DNA from: Cellulomonas palmilytica
GTDB lineage: Bacteria; Actinomycetota; Actinomycetes; Actinomycetales; Cellulomonadaceae
Assembly (NCBI RefSeq): GCF_021590045.1
Contig: NZ_CP062221.1
Span: 186,001-250,000 of the forward strand
Length of the DNA stretch: 64,000 bases
Direction of reading: 5' to 3'
This document shows, piece by piece, positions 46,168 to 54,746 of the stretch. Position 1 is the first letter of the stretch, and each line of letters begins with the position of its first letter. The notes under the pieces are model-generated. The model saw only the letters and a list, made by a program, of their open reading frames with translations. It searched no databases and was not told where the DNA came from. A program made the translations under genes and the position numbers.

Positions 46168-46295
46168 GACCGCCATCGCTCCGGGAATGGCCGGCCGAAG
46201 CCGGAGCAACGGCGGGGTCGACCCCAACCCTCCCGACGACCCGGGGGTTGCTCCGGGAATGGCCGGCCGGAGCCGGAGGAAGGGCGGGGTCGACG
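46168..46295. repeat. Two tandem palindromes of family A
   Basis: Each contains GCTCCGGGAATGGCCGGCC followed by GAAGCCGGAG or GGAGCCGGAG, then a G-rich GGCGGGGTCGAC flank. GCTCCGG/CCGGAG and GCGGGGTCG words match the element at 16169-16232. They lie between the divergently ended LLM start and the Nei/Fpg stop. Confidence 0.75.
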
Positions 46296-46338
46296 GGGAT
46301 CGACGGGGGTGGACCGGGGGTCGACGGGGGTCGTCGGG

Positions 46339-47298
46339 TCAGGGGCGGGTCTGGCAGCGGGGGCAGCGGTAGAGCTTGCGGGCCGCCATGTCCTCGACGA
46401 CGACGGGCGTGCCGCACACGCGGCACGGCTCACCGGCCCGCCCGTACACCCAGTGCCGCAGCGTCCGGTCGGTCAGCGCGGCCCGGCGCTCGTCGGGCGT
46501 GAGGTCCTCGCGCGTGAGCATCACGCCCGTCGCGATCCCGTCCGGGAGCAGCAGTGCCCAGTCGTCCCACAGCGCGCGGGCGACCTCCGCGGGGACCTGC
46601 CTGCCCGGCGTCCACGGGTCGAGGCGCGCGCGGAACAGCAGCTCCGCGCGGTAGATGTTCCCGATCCCCGCGACGACCGACTGGTCCATGAGCAGCTGCC
46701 CCACCGCCACCCCACGGGCCCGCAGCCGCCGGACCATCTCCGTGCCCGCGGCGTCCAGGTCGGTCTCGCTCGCCGGGTCGGGCCCGAGCCTCGCGACGAC
46801 CGCCGCGGCCTCCTCGGGATCCAGCACCTCGCACGCCGACGGCCCGCGCAGGTCCGCCACGGTCGCGTCCGAGGCGAGCCGGACACGCACCTGGCCGACC
46901 GGCTCGGGCGGGAACGGGCCCTCGTCGTGCGGCACGCCCGCGACCAGGCCGCCCTCGTCGGCGGGCGACTCGCGCTCGTCCTCCCCCATGCGCACCGCAC
47001 GGCGCAGTCGCGGCGCACCGAGCGACCCCCACGCGGCCTCGCCCGGGACCAGCGGCGACAGCCGGCCGTAGAAGTCCCACGCCCCGTAGAGCCCGAGGTG
47101 CACGCGCAGCACGTCGCCCGACGAGAACTCGCAGAACAGGTGCTTCCCCACGGCCGACGCACGTTCCATGACGTGACCGTCGAGCCGCGCGGCACCGGCC
47201 GCGAACCGCCCCTGCGGCGAGCTCACGGCCAACGGCTTCCCGACGAGGTCGAGCGTCAGCTGCCGCGCGATGCGGTGAACGGTATGACCCTCGGGCAC
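46339..47298 (-). CDS. Fpg/Nei-family DNA glycosylase (endonuclease VIII type)
   Basis: 319 residues. Begins PEGHTVHRIARQL after the initiator, with the catalytic Pro-Glu, then GKHLFCEFSSGDVLRVHLG, the H2TH region VAGIGNIYRAELLF, and a C4 zinc finger (CRVCG and CPRCQ) at the end. It excises oxidised bases. Length and sequence match the Nei2-like actinobacterial group. GTG 47298 has TAGCCT (47305-47310) 6 bases upstream (leaderless). Confidence 0.93.
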   Translation of the reverse strand: MPEGHTVHRIARQLTLDLVGKPLAVSSPQGRFAAGAARLDGHVMERASAVGKHLFCEFSSGDVLRVHLGLYGAWDFYGRLSPLVPGEAAWGSLGAPRLRRAVRMGEDERESPADEGGLVAGVPHDEGPFPPEPVGQVRVRLASDATVADLRGPSACEVLDPEEAAAVVARLGPDPASETDLDAAGTEMVRRLRARGVAVGQLLMDQSVVAGIGNIYRAELLFRARLDPWTPGRQVPAEVARALWDDWALLLPDGIATGVMLTREDLTPDERRAALTDRTLRHWVYGRAGEPCRVCGTPVVVEDMAARKLYRCPRCQTRP

Positions 47299-47366
47299 CC
47301 CCGCAGGCTACCGACCCGGCAGCCCACCCCGACTCCACCCCGCGCGGGGGTCAGGTGGGGCGCGGG

Positions 47367-47468
47367 TCAGGTCGGGCGGCGGCGGACCGGGCGGGGGTTC
47401 GTCGGGCTGCGCAGCGGGTCCCTGCGCGGGGCCGGTGACGTACCGGCGGGCTCGTGGCGTGCGGGCAT
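47367..47468 (-). CDS. Possible small basic peptide
   Basis: 33-codon ORF, Arg/Pro-rich (ends NPRPVRRRPT), with AGGAG 6 bases before the ATG and 65 bases downstream of the FtsH-like gene. The Shine-Dalgarno is good, but composition is simple and there is no domain; treat as tentative. Confidence 0.35.
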   Translation of the reverse strand: MPARHEPAGTSPAPRRDPLRSPTNPRPVRRRPT

Positions 47469-47533
47469 GACGACTCCTGGCGGGCGGGGCGGGCGACGGG
47501 GGCGGGCGGCGGGGCGGGGTGGCAGGGCGGGGA

Positions 47534-49426
47534 TCAGGCCGCCGGGGGGCGGTTCATGCGGCCGGCCACGGCCGCCGCGAGCACCGGACGGGACGCGCGG
47601 ACCTCGGCCTGGGTCTGGGCGCGCTCCAGCACGTCCGTGATCTCCGGGCCGATGAGCTCGTGCCGCTCGAGCAGCGCGTCGCGCAGCGCCTCGACGAGGT
47701 GCCGGTTGCGGGACAGCAGGCGCCGGACGGTCGAGCGCGCGTCGTCCAGCACGCCCTCGAGCTGCTCGCGCGACGCGGCGTCGGCGAGCACCGCGGACAC
47801 GAGGTCCCGGTCCACGGCGAGGAACGACACGAGCGAGCCGGTCATGCCGGCGGCGCCGACCATCTGTGCGGCGGTCCGGGTCGCGGCCGCGAGGTCGCTC
47901 GCCGGGCCCGTCGTCGTCTGCCCGAAGAACAGCTCCTCGGCGACCCACCCGCCCATCGCGATCTGCACGAGCGCCTGCAGGTCGTACTGCGAGTGCGTCC
48001 ACACCTCCTCGCAGTCGGTGTGCGCGAGCAGGCCGAGCGCCTCGCCGCGGCGGATGATCGTCAGGACCTCGAGCGTGCGGTTCGGCGCGACGAGCCACGC
48101 GACGGTCGCGTGCCCGGCCTCGTGCGTCGCGATGAGCTCCTGCTCGGCCACGGTGTAGCGCACGGGCTGGCCGATCCCGACCATCTCGGTGATGCGCGCC
48201 TGCTCGACGTCCTCGAACGACATGGTCACCGATCCGCGGCGCAGCGCGTTGACGAGCGCCTCGTCGAGCAGGTGCTCGATCATCACGGGCGTCCAGCCGT
48301 TGGTCGCGGCGGCGATCCGGTCCCGCAGGCCCGGCTCGTCGAGCCCGACCTCGTGCGAGCGCCTCGCGAGGAAGTGGTCGACGAGCGCGCGGCGGCCGTG
48401 CGCGTCGGGCGTGGAGAACGTCAGGTGCCGGTCGAAGCGCCCGGGGCGCAGCAGCGCGGGGTCGAGCGAGTCGGCGCGGTTGGTCGCGGCGATCAGCAGG
48501 ATCGGCGCGCGGCCGGGCCGACGCTGCTTGATCTGCTGGTGCGCGGGCAGGAACAGGTTGATGGCCGCGACCGCCCGGTTGTACAGCTTGTCGCCGCCCG
48601 TGGGCTCGTCGAACGACTGCATCTGCACCAGGAGCTCGTTGACCACGCCGCCCGTGCCCTCGGACACCACGGCGTTCGTCGTCGTCCCCCCGACGCCCGG
48701 CAGCCGCACCGCGGGCGACTGGACGCACGCGGACGCCGCCGACAGCCCCGCGGGCATCCCGGACGCGCCGAGCATCCCGCCGCGGCGCAGCGCGATCGCG
48801 TCGATCTCCTCGATGAAGCCGATCGCCCCGCCCTCGCGGCGCGCGGTGCGGCGCAGCGCCTTGAAGTACGCGCGGATCTTGCGGGCCGTCGCGCCGTAGT
48901 ACATCGACTGGAACGACGTCGCGGACACGAACAGGAACGGCACGCCCGCCTCGGCGGCCATCGCCTTCGCCGTCATGGTCTTGCCGGTGCCGGGCAGCCC
49001 CTCGAACAGCAGGCCGCGCCGCGGGGTGCCGCCCATCTGGTCGGCGAACCGGCGGTGCGTCTGGAACAGGTCGATCGAGCGGCGCACGTCCTCCTTGACG
49101 GGGTCGATGCCGATGACGTCGTCGAGGCGCACGTCCACCTGCTCCGGCCGGTACACGAGGTGCGGCGAGCGCGACGTCCCGACGGTCGTGAGGACGACGA
49201 GCAGCAGCATCAGGACGAAGAACACGACGATCGTCACGAGGAACGGGTCCATCGCCGGCAGCTGCGGCAGCAGCGGCCAGCCCTGCAGCGACGCGACGAC
49301 CACCCAGGCCTCGGCGGCGAGCAGCACGGCCGCGAGCCGGTAGAACCGGCGTCGGCGCATCCGCTCGCGCTCGATCGCGATGTCGTGCGCGCCCTGGCGG
49401 ATCGGTGACTGCAGCTCGTCGGCCAC
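47534..49426 (-). CDS. Divergent FtsH-like membrane AAA+ metalloprotease
   Basis: 630 residues from GTG 49426. Two helices (about 28-48, 61-82), AAA+ domain with Walker A GLPGTGKT (143-150), arginine fingers in RPGRFDRHL (330, 333), and an M41 protease with HEAGH (435-439) and third ligand Asp511. Walker B reads GFIEEID, with Glu206 in place of the usual Asp, and the segment between Walker B and sensor 1 (IAATNR at 313-317) is about 50 residues longer than in FtsH. It degrades membrane or soluble proteins if active. It is not the housekeeping FtsH form. Confidence 0.88.
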   Translation of the reverse strand: MADELQSPIRQGAHDIAIERERMRRRRFYRLAAVLLAAEAWVVVASLQGWPLLPQLPAMDPFLVTIVVFFVLMLLLVVLTTVGTSRSPHLVYRPEQVDVRLDDVIGIDPVKEDVRRSIDLFQTHRRFADQMGGTPRRGLLFEGLPGTGKTMTAKAMAAEAGVPFLFVSATSFQSMYYGATARKIRAYFKALRRTARREGGAIGFIEEIDAIALRRGGMLGASGMPAGLSAASACVQSPAVRLPGVGGTTTNAVVSEGTGGVVNELLVQMQSFDEPTGGDKLYNRAVAAINLFLPAHQQIKQRRPGRAPILLIAATNRADSLDPALLRPGRFDRHLTFSTPDAHGRRALVDHFLARRSHEVGLDEPGLRDRIAAATNGWTPVMIEHLLDEALVNALRRGSVTMSFEDVEQARITEMVGIGQPVRYTVAEQELIATHEAGHATVAWLVAPNRTLEVLTIIRRGEALGLLAHTDCEEVWTHSQYDLQALVQIAMGGWVAEELFFGQTTTGPASDLAAATRTAAQMVGAAGMTGSLVSFLAVDRDLVSAVLADAASREQLEGVLDDARSTVRRLLSRNRHLVEALRDALLERHELIGPEITDVLERAQTQAEVRASRPVLAAAVAGRMNRPPAA

Positions 49427-49610
49427 GAGGGGCTCCTCTCGGGGGGCGCGCACGGCGGGCACGCGGTCAGGGACGGTGCGCGCGGCACCGCGTGCGCCCA
49501 TCGTCGAGCGGGTGAAAGACCTTCGCAATACGCGACAATTCGGACCACCCGTTCGGCCTAGACCCAGGTCGGCGGCCCGGGCGTTCCGTGCGGGCCGCGG
49601 GTGGAGCACG

Positions 49611-49718
49611 ATGGACGGACCCCGGGACGAACCGGACGACGAGCTCGGCGGCAGCCCCGGTGACGCGTCCGGTGACGCGTCCGGCGACGAGTCCGGCGAC
49701 GACGAGGAGGGCGCATGA
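49611..49718 (+). CDS. Possible small acidic peptide coupled to the L,D-transpeptidase
   Basis: 35-codon ORF, almost entirely Asp, Glu, Gly, Ser, with SGDASGDASGDESGDD encoded by 12-bp repeats. GGAG precedes the ATG and its stop overlaps the transpeptidase ATG (ATGA), which supports real translation. No function is recognised. Confidence 0.45.
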   Translation: MDGPRDEPDDELGGSPGDASGDASGDESGDDEEGA

Positions 49719-50629
49719 GGCCGACGGCGACGCGACGCCTGCGACGCCCGGGCGCGGCCGCGGCGCTCGCCGGCACGCTCGTCGTCGGGTCGACCCTCGG
49801 CCTCGGCGGCTGCGCGACCCCCGAGGCGCCCGCCGAGACCGCGACGCCGCGCGCGGTCGTCGTGCGCGACGACGTCGCCGTCGCCAAGTCCGCGGTCCCC
49901 GACCCCGCCCCGCTCCCCGACCTGTCGACGCTGACGACCGTCGACCCCCTGCACGTCGTCGACGGCCTGCCCGGGCTCGACGGCCTCGACCAGCTCGAGA
50001 ACGACGACCCCACGCTCGGCCGTTGGCGCACCGCGACGCTCCTGCGGGACACCGCCGCGTACGACGCACCCGCCGGCACCCCGGTCGGCGTGCTGCCGGC
50101 GCTCACGCTGCGCGTCCCGACGGTCGTGCCCGTGGTCGACACCCGGGCGGGCTGGCTGCGGGTCATGGTCGCCGCGCGCGGCGCGTGGCCGTCGCGGGAC
50201 CCGACGCGCGTCAACCAGCGCACCGCGTGGGTGCGCACCGCGGACACGCTGCCGTCCGGCACGGACTGGCGCCTGGAGGTCGACACCGCCGCGCAGACGC
50301 TCACGGTCGACGACGGCGCCGGCCCGGTCACGCACCCCGTGATCGCGACGGGCTCGGCCTCCCGCCCCACACCGCCCGGCCCGCAGTTCGTCGTCGGGAC
50401 GTTCTGGGAGGACCCCGGGTCGACGACCCCGCGCGTCGTCCTGCTGTCCTCGCAGAGCGAGACGATGGACGCGTACGACACGCGCACGCGCACGTCGGCC
50501 ACCGCGTTCCACACCACGACGCTGCGTGGGCGCGGTGAGGTGTCGAACGGCTGCGTCCGGGTGTCCGACGAGGTGCTGGACGTCCTGTGGCGCACGGTGC
50601 CGCCGGGCACGCTCGTCGTCGTCCGCTGA
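49715..50629 (+). CDS. L,D-transpeptidase lipoprotein (YkuD domain)
   Basis: 304 residues. Lipobox LGLGGC near residue 33, a middle SH3-like region (about 100-175), then the YkuD catalytic domain with HTTTLRGRGEVSNGCVRVSD containing the active-site Cys and His. It forms 3-3 cross-links in peptidoglycan or attaches proteins to it, outside the membrane. Start-stop overlap with the small acidic ORF; divergent from the FtsH-like gene. Confidence 0.93.
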   Translation: MRPTATRRLRRPGAAAALAGTLVVGSTLGLGGCATPEAPAETATPRAVVVRDDVAVAKSAVPDPAPLPDLSTLTTVDPLHVVDGLPGLDGLDQLENDDPTLGRWRTATLLRDTAAYDAPAGTPVGVLPALTLRVPTVVPVVDTRAGWLRVMVAARGAWPSRDPTRVNQRTAWVRTADTLPSGTDWRLEVDTAAQTLTVDDGAGPVTHPVIATGSASRPTPPGPQFVVGTFWEDPGSTTPRVVLLSSQSETMDAYDTRTRTSATAFHTTTLRGRGEVSNGCVRVSDEVLDVLWRTVPPGTLVVVR

Positions 50630-50716
50630 CCTGCGAGAGGCCCGGCGGCTCACGGCGCCGCGCGGATTGCGGCGGCTCGTCCGGCGCTCGTCGGCGTCGG
50701 CTCCTAGGGTGTGGCT

Positions 50717-51220
50717 GTGCGCACGGACGTCGCGACCCAGCTCCGTCGGCAGCTCGCCGCGCACCGCGCCTCCGAGCTGCTGTACGGCGCCGTCGTGAGC
50801 GCCTCGGTGCTCGCGGTCGCGAGCGTGCACAGCGACCAGGCCGACCGGGTGGCGCTTGCGACGATCGGCGTCGCGATCATCTACTGGCTCACGCACGTGT
50901 ACGTCGACGCGATCGGCGGGCGCTTCCTCGACCCGGACCACGCGACCCTGTGGCGGCTGCGGCACGCGGTCTCGACGAACTGGGCGGTGCTGGTCGGCGC
51001 CGCGCCTCCCGTGCTCGTGTACCTGCTGGGCCGGGCCGTCGGGCTCGGGGTCGCCACCGCCGGGTGGGTCGCGATGTGGTCGGCGGTCGTGCTGCTCATG
51101 GTCGCCGGCGGCATCGCGGGGCACCGGGCGGGTGCGCGCGGGCGGGCCCTGGTCGCGGAGGTGGCCGTCTGCGGGTCGCTGGGCGTCGTCGTGATCGCGC
51201 TGAAGTACCTGCTCCATTGA
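50717..51220 (+). CDS. Small polytopic membrane protein
   Basis: 167 residues, about four helices (roughly 25-45, 50-65, 85-108, 112-132 and a last one near the end), with HVYVDAIGGRFLDP between the second and third. GTG 50717 is preferred over GTG 50711 because TAGGGT (50705-50710) is 6 bases upstream, a leaderless arrangement. Family not recognised. Confidence 0.75.
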   Translation: MRTDVATQLRRQLAAHRASELLYGAVVSASVLAVASVHSDQADRVALATIGVAIIYWLTHVYVDAIGGRFLDPDHATLWRLRHAVSTNWAVLVGAAPPVLVYLLGRAVGLGVATAGWVAMWSAVVLLMVAGGIAGHRAGARGRALVAEVAVCGSLGVVVIALKYLLH

Positions 51221-51600
51221 CCGCGTCCCGGACGGACCGGGTGAAAAGCCGCGCGAGCCCGTCCGCATCGTCGCAGGTAGAAGCGCTATCCCGACGAGCG
51301 AGGGCTGCGGGCAGCCCGTTGACACCCTCATGAGGCCGTGGAAATCATCGGCTCGTCGCGGCACGCCGCGACCCCGGTGACGGTCCACCCGACCGCGCCG
51401 TGCGCAGGGGCGCACCCGCCCGCGCGCAGCATGGGAGCGCAACCACGGCGCTCGTCGTCCCGCTCCCACCCCTGACGTCCGTGCGCCGCCGGTGCACGTG
51501 CGCCCGTCGACCCCCCGTACCGACGGCCTGCTTCTGCGCGCCCGCGCAGGAGGTCCCGCACGACGACGACGTCGTGCTCGACACGAAGGAGGACGCCACC
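51221..51600 (+). other. Intergenic leader of the secreted protein at 51601
   Basis: No convincing gene in 380 bases. A small GGGCTG...CAGCCC stem (51302-51317) may end the upstream gene. A perfect TTGACA at 51319-51324 with weak AATCAT 18 bases on is the best promoter candidate, and would give a leader of about 250 bases. A strong AAGGAGGA site ends the region. Confidence 0.45.
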
Positions 51601-52104
51601 GTGCGTTCCATGTTCAGAAGGTCCGTCGCGGTCCTGGCCGCACTGCTGGTCGCCGGGGTCGCGATCGCCGCCCCGAGCTCCGCCGCCAACGCCCCGCAGC
51701 CGCCCGGACCGGTCCCCACCAAGACCGTCACCCAGACCCAGAAGGTGCTCGTCCAGCGCTACACCGTGCCCACGCTGTACGGCTCGCACGAGGCCTGCGG
51801 CCGCGCGTGGCCGGGCTGGAAGTACCAGGGCGCGTGGACGGACTACACGTGCACGCAGGTCGGCATGTGGGACTGGCAGCTGAAGCTCTACGAGTACCGC
51901 ACGGAGCAGGTCGAGGTGCAGGTGCCGATGGTCTGGCAGGTCGTGCAGACCTCGTGGGTCGGCTCGGCGTCCTCGATCCCGAGCTGCGAGAGCCGGGGCA
52001 GGCAGGCGCTCGCCGCGGCGGGCGCGCCGTGGAACGGCTACTCGTGCGGCAGCGCCGCACCGAGCGTGTGGAACATCTGGCTGACGAGGTCCGACTGGGT
52101 CTGA
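51601..52104 (+). CDS. Secreted Trp/Tyr-rich protein with four cysteines
   Basis: 167 residues from GTG 51601, placed 7 bases after AAGGAGGA. A Sec signal peptide (cleavage near APSSAANA, about residue 33) is followed by a small domain with repeated aromatic motifs (WPGWKYQGAWTDY, WDWQLKLYEYR, SVWNIWLTRSDWV) and four cysteines. No known domain is recognised. A strong hairpin terminator starts 9 bases after the stop, so it is transcribed alone. Confidence 0.75.
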   Translation: MRSMFRRSVAVLAALLVAGVAIAAPSSAANAPQPPGPVPTKTVTQTQKVLVQRYTVPTLYGSHEACGRAWPGWKYQGAWTDYTCTQVGMWDWQLKLYEYRTEQVEVQVPMVWQVVQTSWVGSASSIPSCESRGRQALAAAGAPWNGYSCGSAAPSVWNIWLTRSDWV

Positions 52105-52112
52105 GCCCAGCA

Positions 52113-52151
52113 GGTCGGGGCCCGGGGCGCGTCGCGTCCCGGGCCCCGACC
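52113..52151 (+). terminator. Hairpin terminator after the secreted-protein gene
   Basis: Perfect 14-bp stem GGTCGGGGCCCGGG with CCCGGGCCCCGACC and an 11-base loop. Confidence 0.85.
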
Positions 52152-52219
52152 CCGTCCGCCCTGGTGAACCTGCTGCGACGCCGTTCTCGGCGGGCGGCAG
52201 CCGGAGTACGGTCGGCGCT

Positions 52220-52933
52220 GTGCTGACCGAACGAGCACCGTCCCTGTCCGTCGCGGTCGCGCAGCCCGTCGTCACCGCGGGTGACCTGCGCGCCACCGTC
52301 GCGGCGCACGCCGACGCCGTGCGCGCGTCCGGCGCCCGGCTCGTCGTGTTCCCCGAGATGTCCCTCACCGGCTACGACCTGGACGCGCCCGCGGTCGACC
52401 TGGCCGACGACGCGCTCGCGCCGCTCGTCGCCGCGTGCCACGAGACGGGCGCGGTCGCGCTCGTCGGCGCGCCGGTCGCCGAGGGCGAGCGCGAGTCGAT
52501 CGCGATGCTGCGGTTCGACGCGGACGGCGTGCGGGTCGTCTACCGCAAGGTGTGGCTGCACGGCTCCGAGTCGCAGCGGTTCACGCCCGGACCCGGCGCG
52601 GCCACGACGGACGTGGACGGGTGGCGCGTGGGGCTCGCGATCTGCCGCGACACCGGCCAGAGCCGGCACACCGCGCAGGTCGCGCGGCTCGGCGTGGACC
52701 TCGTCGCGGCGGGCGTGGTCGACCTGCCCGAGGACCTGGAGGAGTGCCGCGCCCGCGCGTTCGTCATCGCGCGCACGACGGGCGCCCCGGTCGCGGTGGC
52801 GAGCTTCGCCGGGCCCACGGGCGGCGGCTTCGACGAGACCGCGGGCTGCTCGTCCGTCCACGACGCCCGCGGCGAGCTCGTGACGGAGACGGGACCCACC
52901 CCCGGCACCCTGACGACCGCGACCCTGACCTGA
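52220..52933 (+). CDS. Carbon-nitrogen hydrolase (nitrilase superfamily)
   Basis: 237 residues. The Glu-Lys-Cys triad is visible in VVFPEMSLTGYDL, VYRKVWLHG and LAICRDTGQ. The family hydrolyses amides or nitriles of small molecules; the substrate here is unknown. GTG 52220 has TACGGT (52207-52212) 7 bases upstream and no ribosome site (leaderless). A palindrome of family B follows. Confidence 0.92.
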   Translation: MLTERAPSLSVAVAQPVVTAGDLRATVAAHADAVRASGARLVVFPEMSLTGYDLDAPAVDLADDALAPLVAACHETGAVALVGAPVAEGERESIAMLRFDADGVRVVYRKVWLHGSESQRFTPGPGAATTDVDGWRVGLAICRDTGQSRHTAQVARLGVDLVAAGVVDLPEDLEECRARAFVIARTTGAPVAVASFAGPTGGGFDETAGCSSVHDARGELVTETGPTPGTLTTATLT

Positions 52934-52955
52934 CGCCCGACTCCGGGTCGCGTGC

Positions 52956-52994
52956 GGGTGGAGAAGCGCTCACCTGGCGAGCGTTTCTCCACCC
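52956..52994. repeat. Palindromic element (family B), copy 1
   Basis: Arms GGGTGGAGAAGCGCTC and GAGCGTTTCTCCACCC with ACCTGGC between. The 39-base core differs from the copy at 57784-57828 at only two positions. Follows the nitrilase gene. Confidence 0.9.
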
Positions 52995-53118
52995 GGTGGC
53001 ATCCTGCCGCGACCCGCCGTGCCGGGGCGCGCGGGGCGTGGCACCCTCGCGGGGGCGGGCCTTGGCGCGCGGGTCACGACGAGCCTGCGGTCGGGCCGCC
53101 GGAGACGGAGGAGCCCGC

Positions 53119-54597
53119 ATGACGGAGAACCCTGGCCGCGAGGCCGACCTGCTCGGGCGGGTCCCCGACGGCCTGCTCATCGGCGGGCGGTGGCGCCCCG
53201 CGTCCGACGGCGCCACGTTTACCGTCCACGACCCGAGCGACGGCTCGGTCGTCAAGGAGATCGCGTCCGCGACCGCCGCCGACGGCACCGCTGCGCTCGA
53301 CGCCGCAGCCGAGGCGTTCCCCGCGTGGGCCGCCACGCCAGCCCGTGAGCGCGCCGAGGTCCTGCGGCGTGCGTTCGACCTGCTGCAGGAGCGCGCGGAC
53401 GACGTCGCGCTCCTCATGACCGTCGAGATGGGCAAGCCGCTGGCCGAGTCGCGCGGCGAGGTGGCGTACGGCGGGGAGTTCCTGCGCTGGTTCTCCGAGC
53501 AGGCCACGCACGTCCAGGGCCGCTACGGCGCGAACCCCGAGGGCACCGGCCGCATGATCGTGTCGCAGCACCCGGTCGGCCCGTGCTTCCTCATCACGCC
53601 GTGGAACTTCCCGCTGGCCATGGCCACGCGCAAGATCGCGCCGGCGCTCGCGGCCGGGTGCACGGTCGTCGTGAAGCCCGCGTCCCTCACGCCGCTCACC
53701 ACGCTGTTCTTCGCGCAGCTCCTGCTGGACGCGGGCGTCCCGGCGGGCGTCGTCAACGTCGTCACGACGAAGCGGACCGGCCCAGTCTCCGAGGCGATCC
53801 TGAGCGACCCGCGCCTGCGCAAGCTCTCGTTCACGGGCTCGACGGAGGTCGGGCAGCAGCTCCTGGCGCAGGCCGCGCCCGGCGTGCTGCGCACGTCGAT
53901 GGAGCTCGGCGGCAACGCGCCGTTCGTCGTGTTCGACGACGCGGACCTCGACACGGCCGTCGACGGCGCGATCGCCGCGAAGTTCCGCAACATCGGCCAG
54001 GCCTGCACGGCCGCCAACCGGTTCCTCGTGCACCGCTCGGTCGCGGACGAGTTCGCGCGCCGGGTCACCGAGCGCGTCACAGCGTTCCGCACCGGACGCG
54101 GCACCGAGGAGGGCGTGACGATCGGCCCGCTCATCGACGACCGCGCGGTGTCGAAGGCCGCGGACCTGGTCGACGACGCCGTCTCGCGCGGCGCGCGGGT
54201 GCTCACCGGCGGCACGCGGCTGGACCGCCCCGGCTCGTTCTACGCCGCGACCGTCCTGGCCGACGTCCGGCCCGGCTCCGCGCTGCTGCGCGAGGAGATC
54301 TTCGGTCCCGTGCTCGCGATCGTCCCGTTCGACGACGAGGACGAGGCCGTGCGCCTCGCCAACGACACCGAGTACGGGCTCGTGTCCTACGTGTTCACCG
54401 AGAACCTGGCGCGCGGGCAGCGCATGGTCGAGCGCCTCGAGACCGGGATGATGGGGCTCAACGTGGGCGTCGTGTCGAACGCCGCGGCGCCGTTCGGCGG
54501 CTGGAAGCACTCGGGCCTCGGCCGCGAGGGCGGCGCGGAGGGCATCCACGAGTACCTCCAGACCAAGTACACCCTGACCCCCGACCCCTTCGCCTGA
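53119..54597 (+). CDS. gabD: NAD(P)-dependent succinate-semialdehyde dehydrogenase
   Basis: 492 residues, full-length aldehyde dehydrogenase. ITPWNFPLAMATRKIAPAL, coenzyme loop FTGSTEVGQQLL, catalytic Glu in SMELGGNAPF and Cys in GQACTAANR are intact, and TITGPLI-like/AAPFGGWKHSGLGREGG fit the GabD group. It oxidises succinate semialdehyde to succinate. GAGGAG precedes the ATG. A 28-bp palindrome follows. Confidence 0.93.
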   Translation: MTENPGREADLLGRVPDGLLIGGRWRPASDGATFTVHDPSDGSVVKEIASATAADGTAALDAAAEAFPAWAATPARERAEVLRRAFDLLQERADDVALLMTVEMGKPLAESRGEVAYGGEFLRWFSEQATHVQGRYGANPEGTGRMIVSQHPVGPCFLITPWNFPLAMATRKIAPALAAGCTVVVKPASLTPLTTLFFAQLLLDAGVPAGVVNVVTTKRTGPVSEAILSDPRLRKLSFTGSTEVGQQLLAQAAPGVLRTSMELGGNAPFVVFDDADLDTAVDGAIAAKFRNIGQACTAANRFLVHRSVADEFARRVTERVTAFRTGRGTEEGVTIGPLIDDRAVSKAADLVDDAVSRGARVLTGGTRLDRPGSFYAATVLADVRPGSALLREEIFGPVLAIVPFDDEDEAVRLANDTEYGLVSYVFTENLARGQRMVERLETGMMGLNVGVVSNAAAPFGGWKHSGLGREGGAEGIHEYLQTKYTLTPDPFA

Positions 54598-54646
54598 CCA
54601 CCGCGCGCCGGTGCCGGGCTGGTCCCCTGGTCGCACATCCCCCGCC

Positions 54647-54710
54647 AGGTCGTGCGTTTCTCGCCAACTCGTGCGTTGCTCTGCACGACTTGGCGAGAAA
54701 CGCACGACTT
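54647..54710. repeat. Long palindrome (family D), probable bidirectional terminator
   Basis: 28-bp arms (54647-54674 with 54683-54710) with two mismatches and an 8-base loop, lying between convergent gabD and tetR genes. Each arm itself holds the direct repeat GTCGTGC...TCGTGC around GTTTCTCGCCA. Confidence 0.85.
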
Positions 54711-54746
54711 CACGACGAACTCACGCCCGACCCGGGCGAGTGCGGG

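Noticed and set aside
49427..51469. Upstream extension of the FtsH-like frame to 51469
   Set aside because: The extension is antisense to the L,D-transpeptidase and the membrane protein at 50717 and has no family similarity. The start at 49426 matches the first membrane helix.
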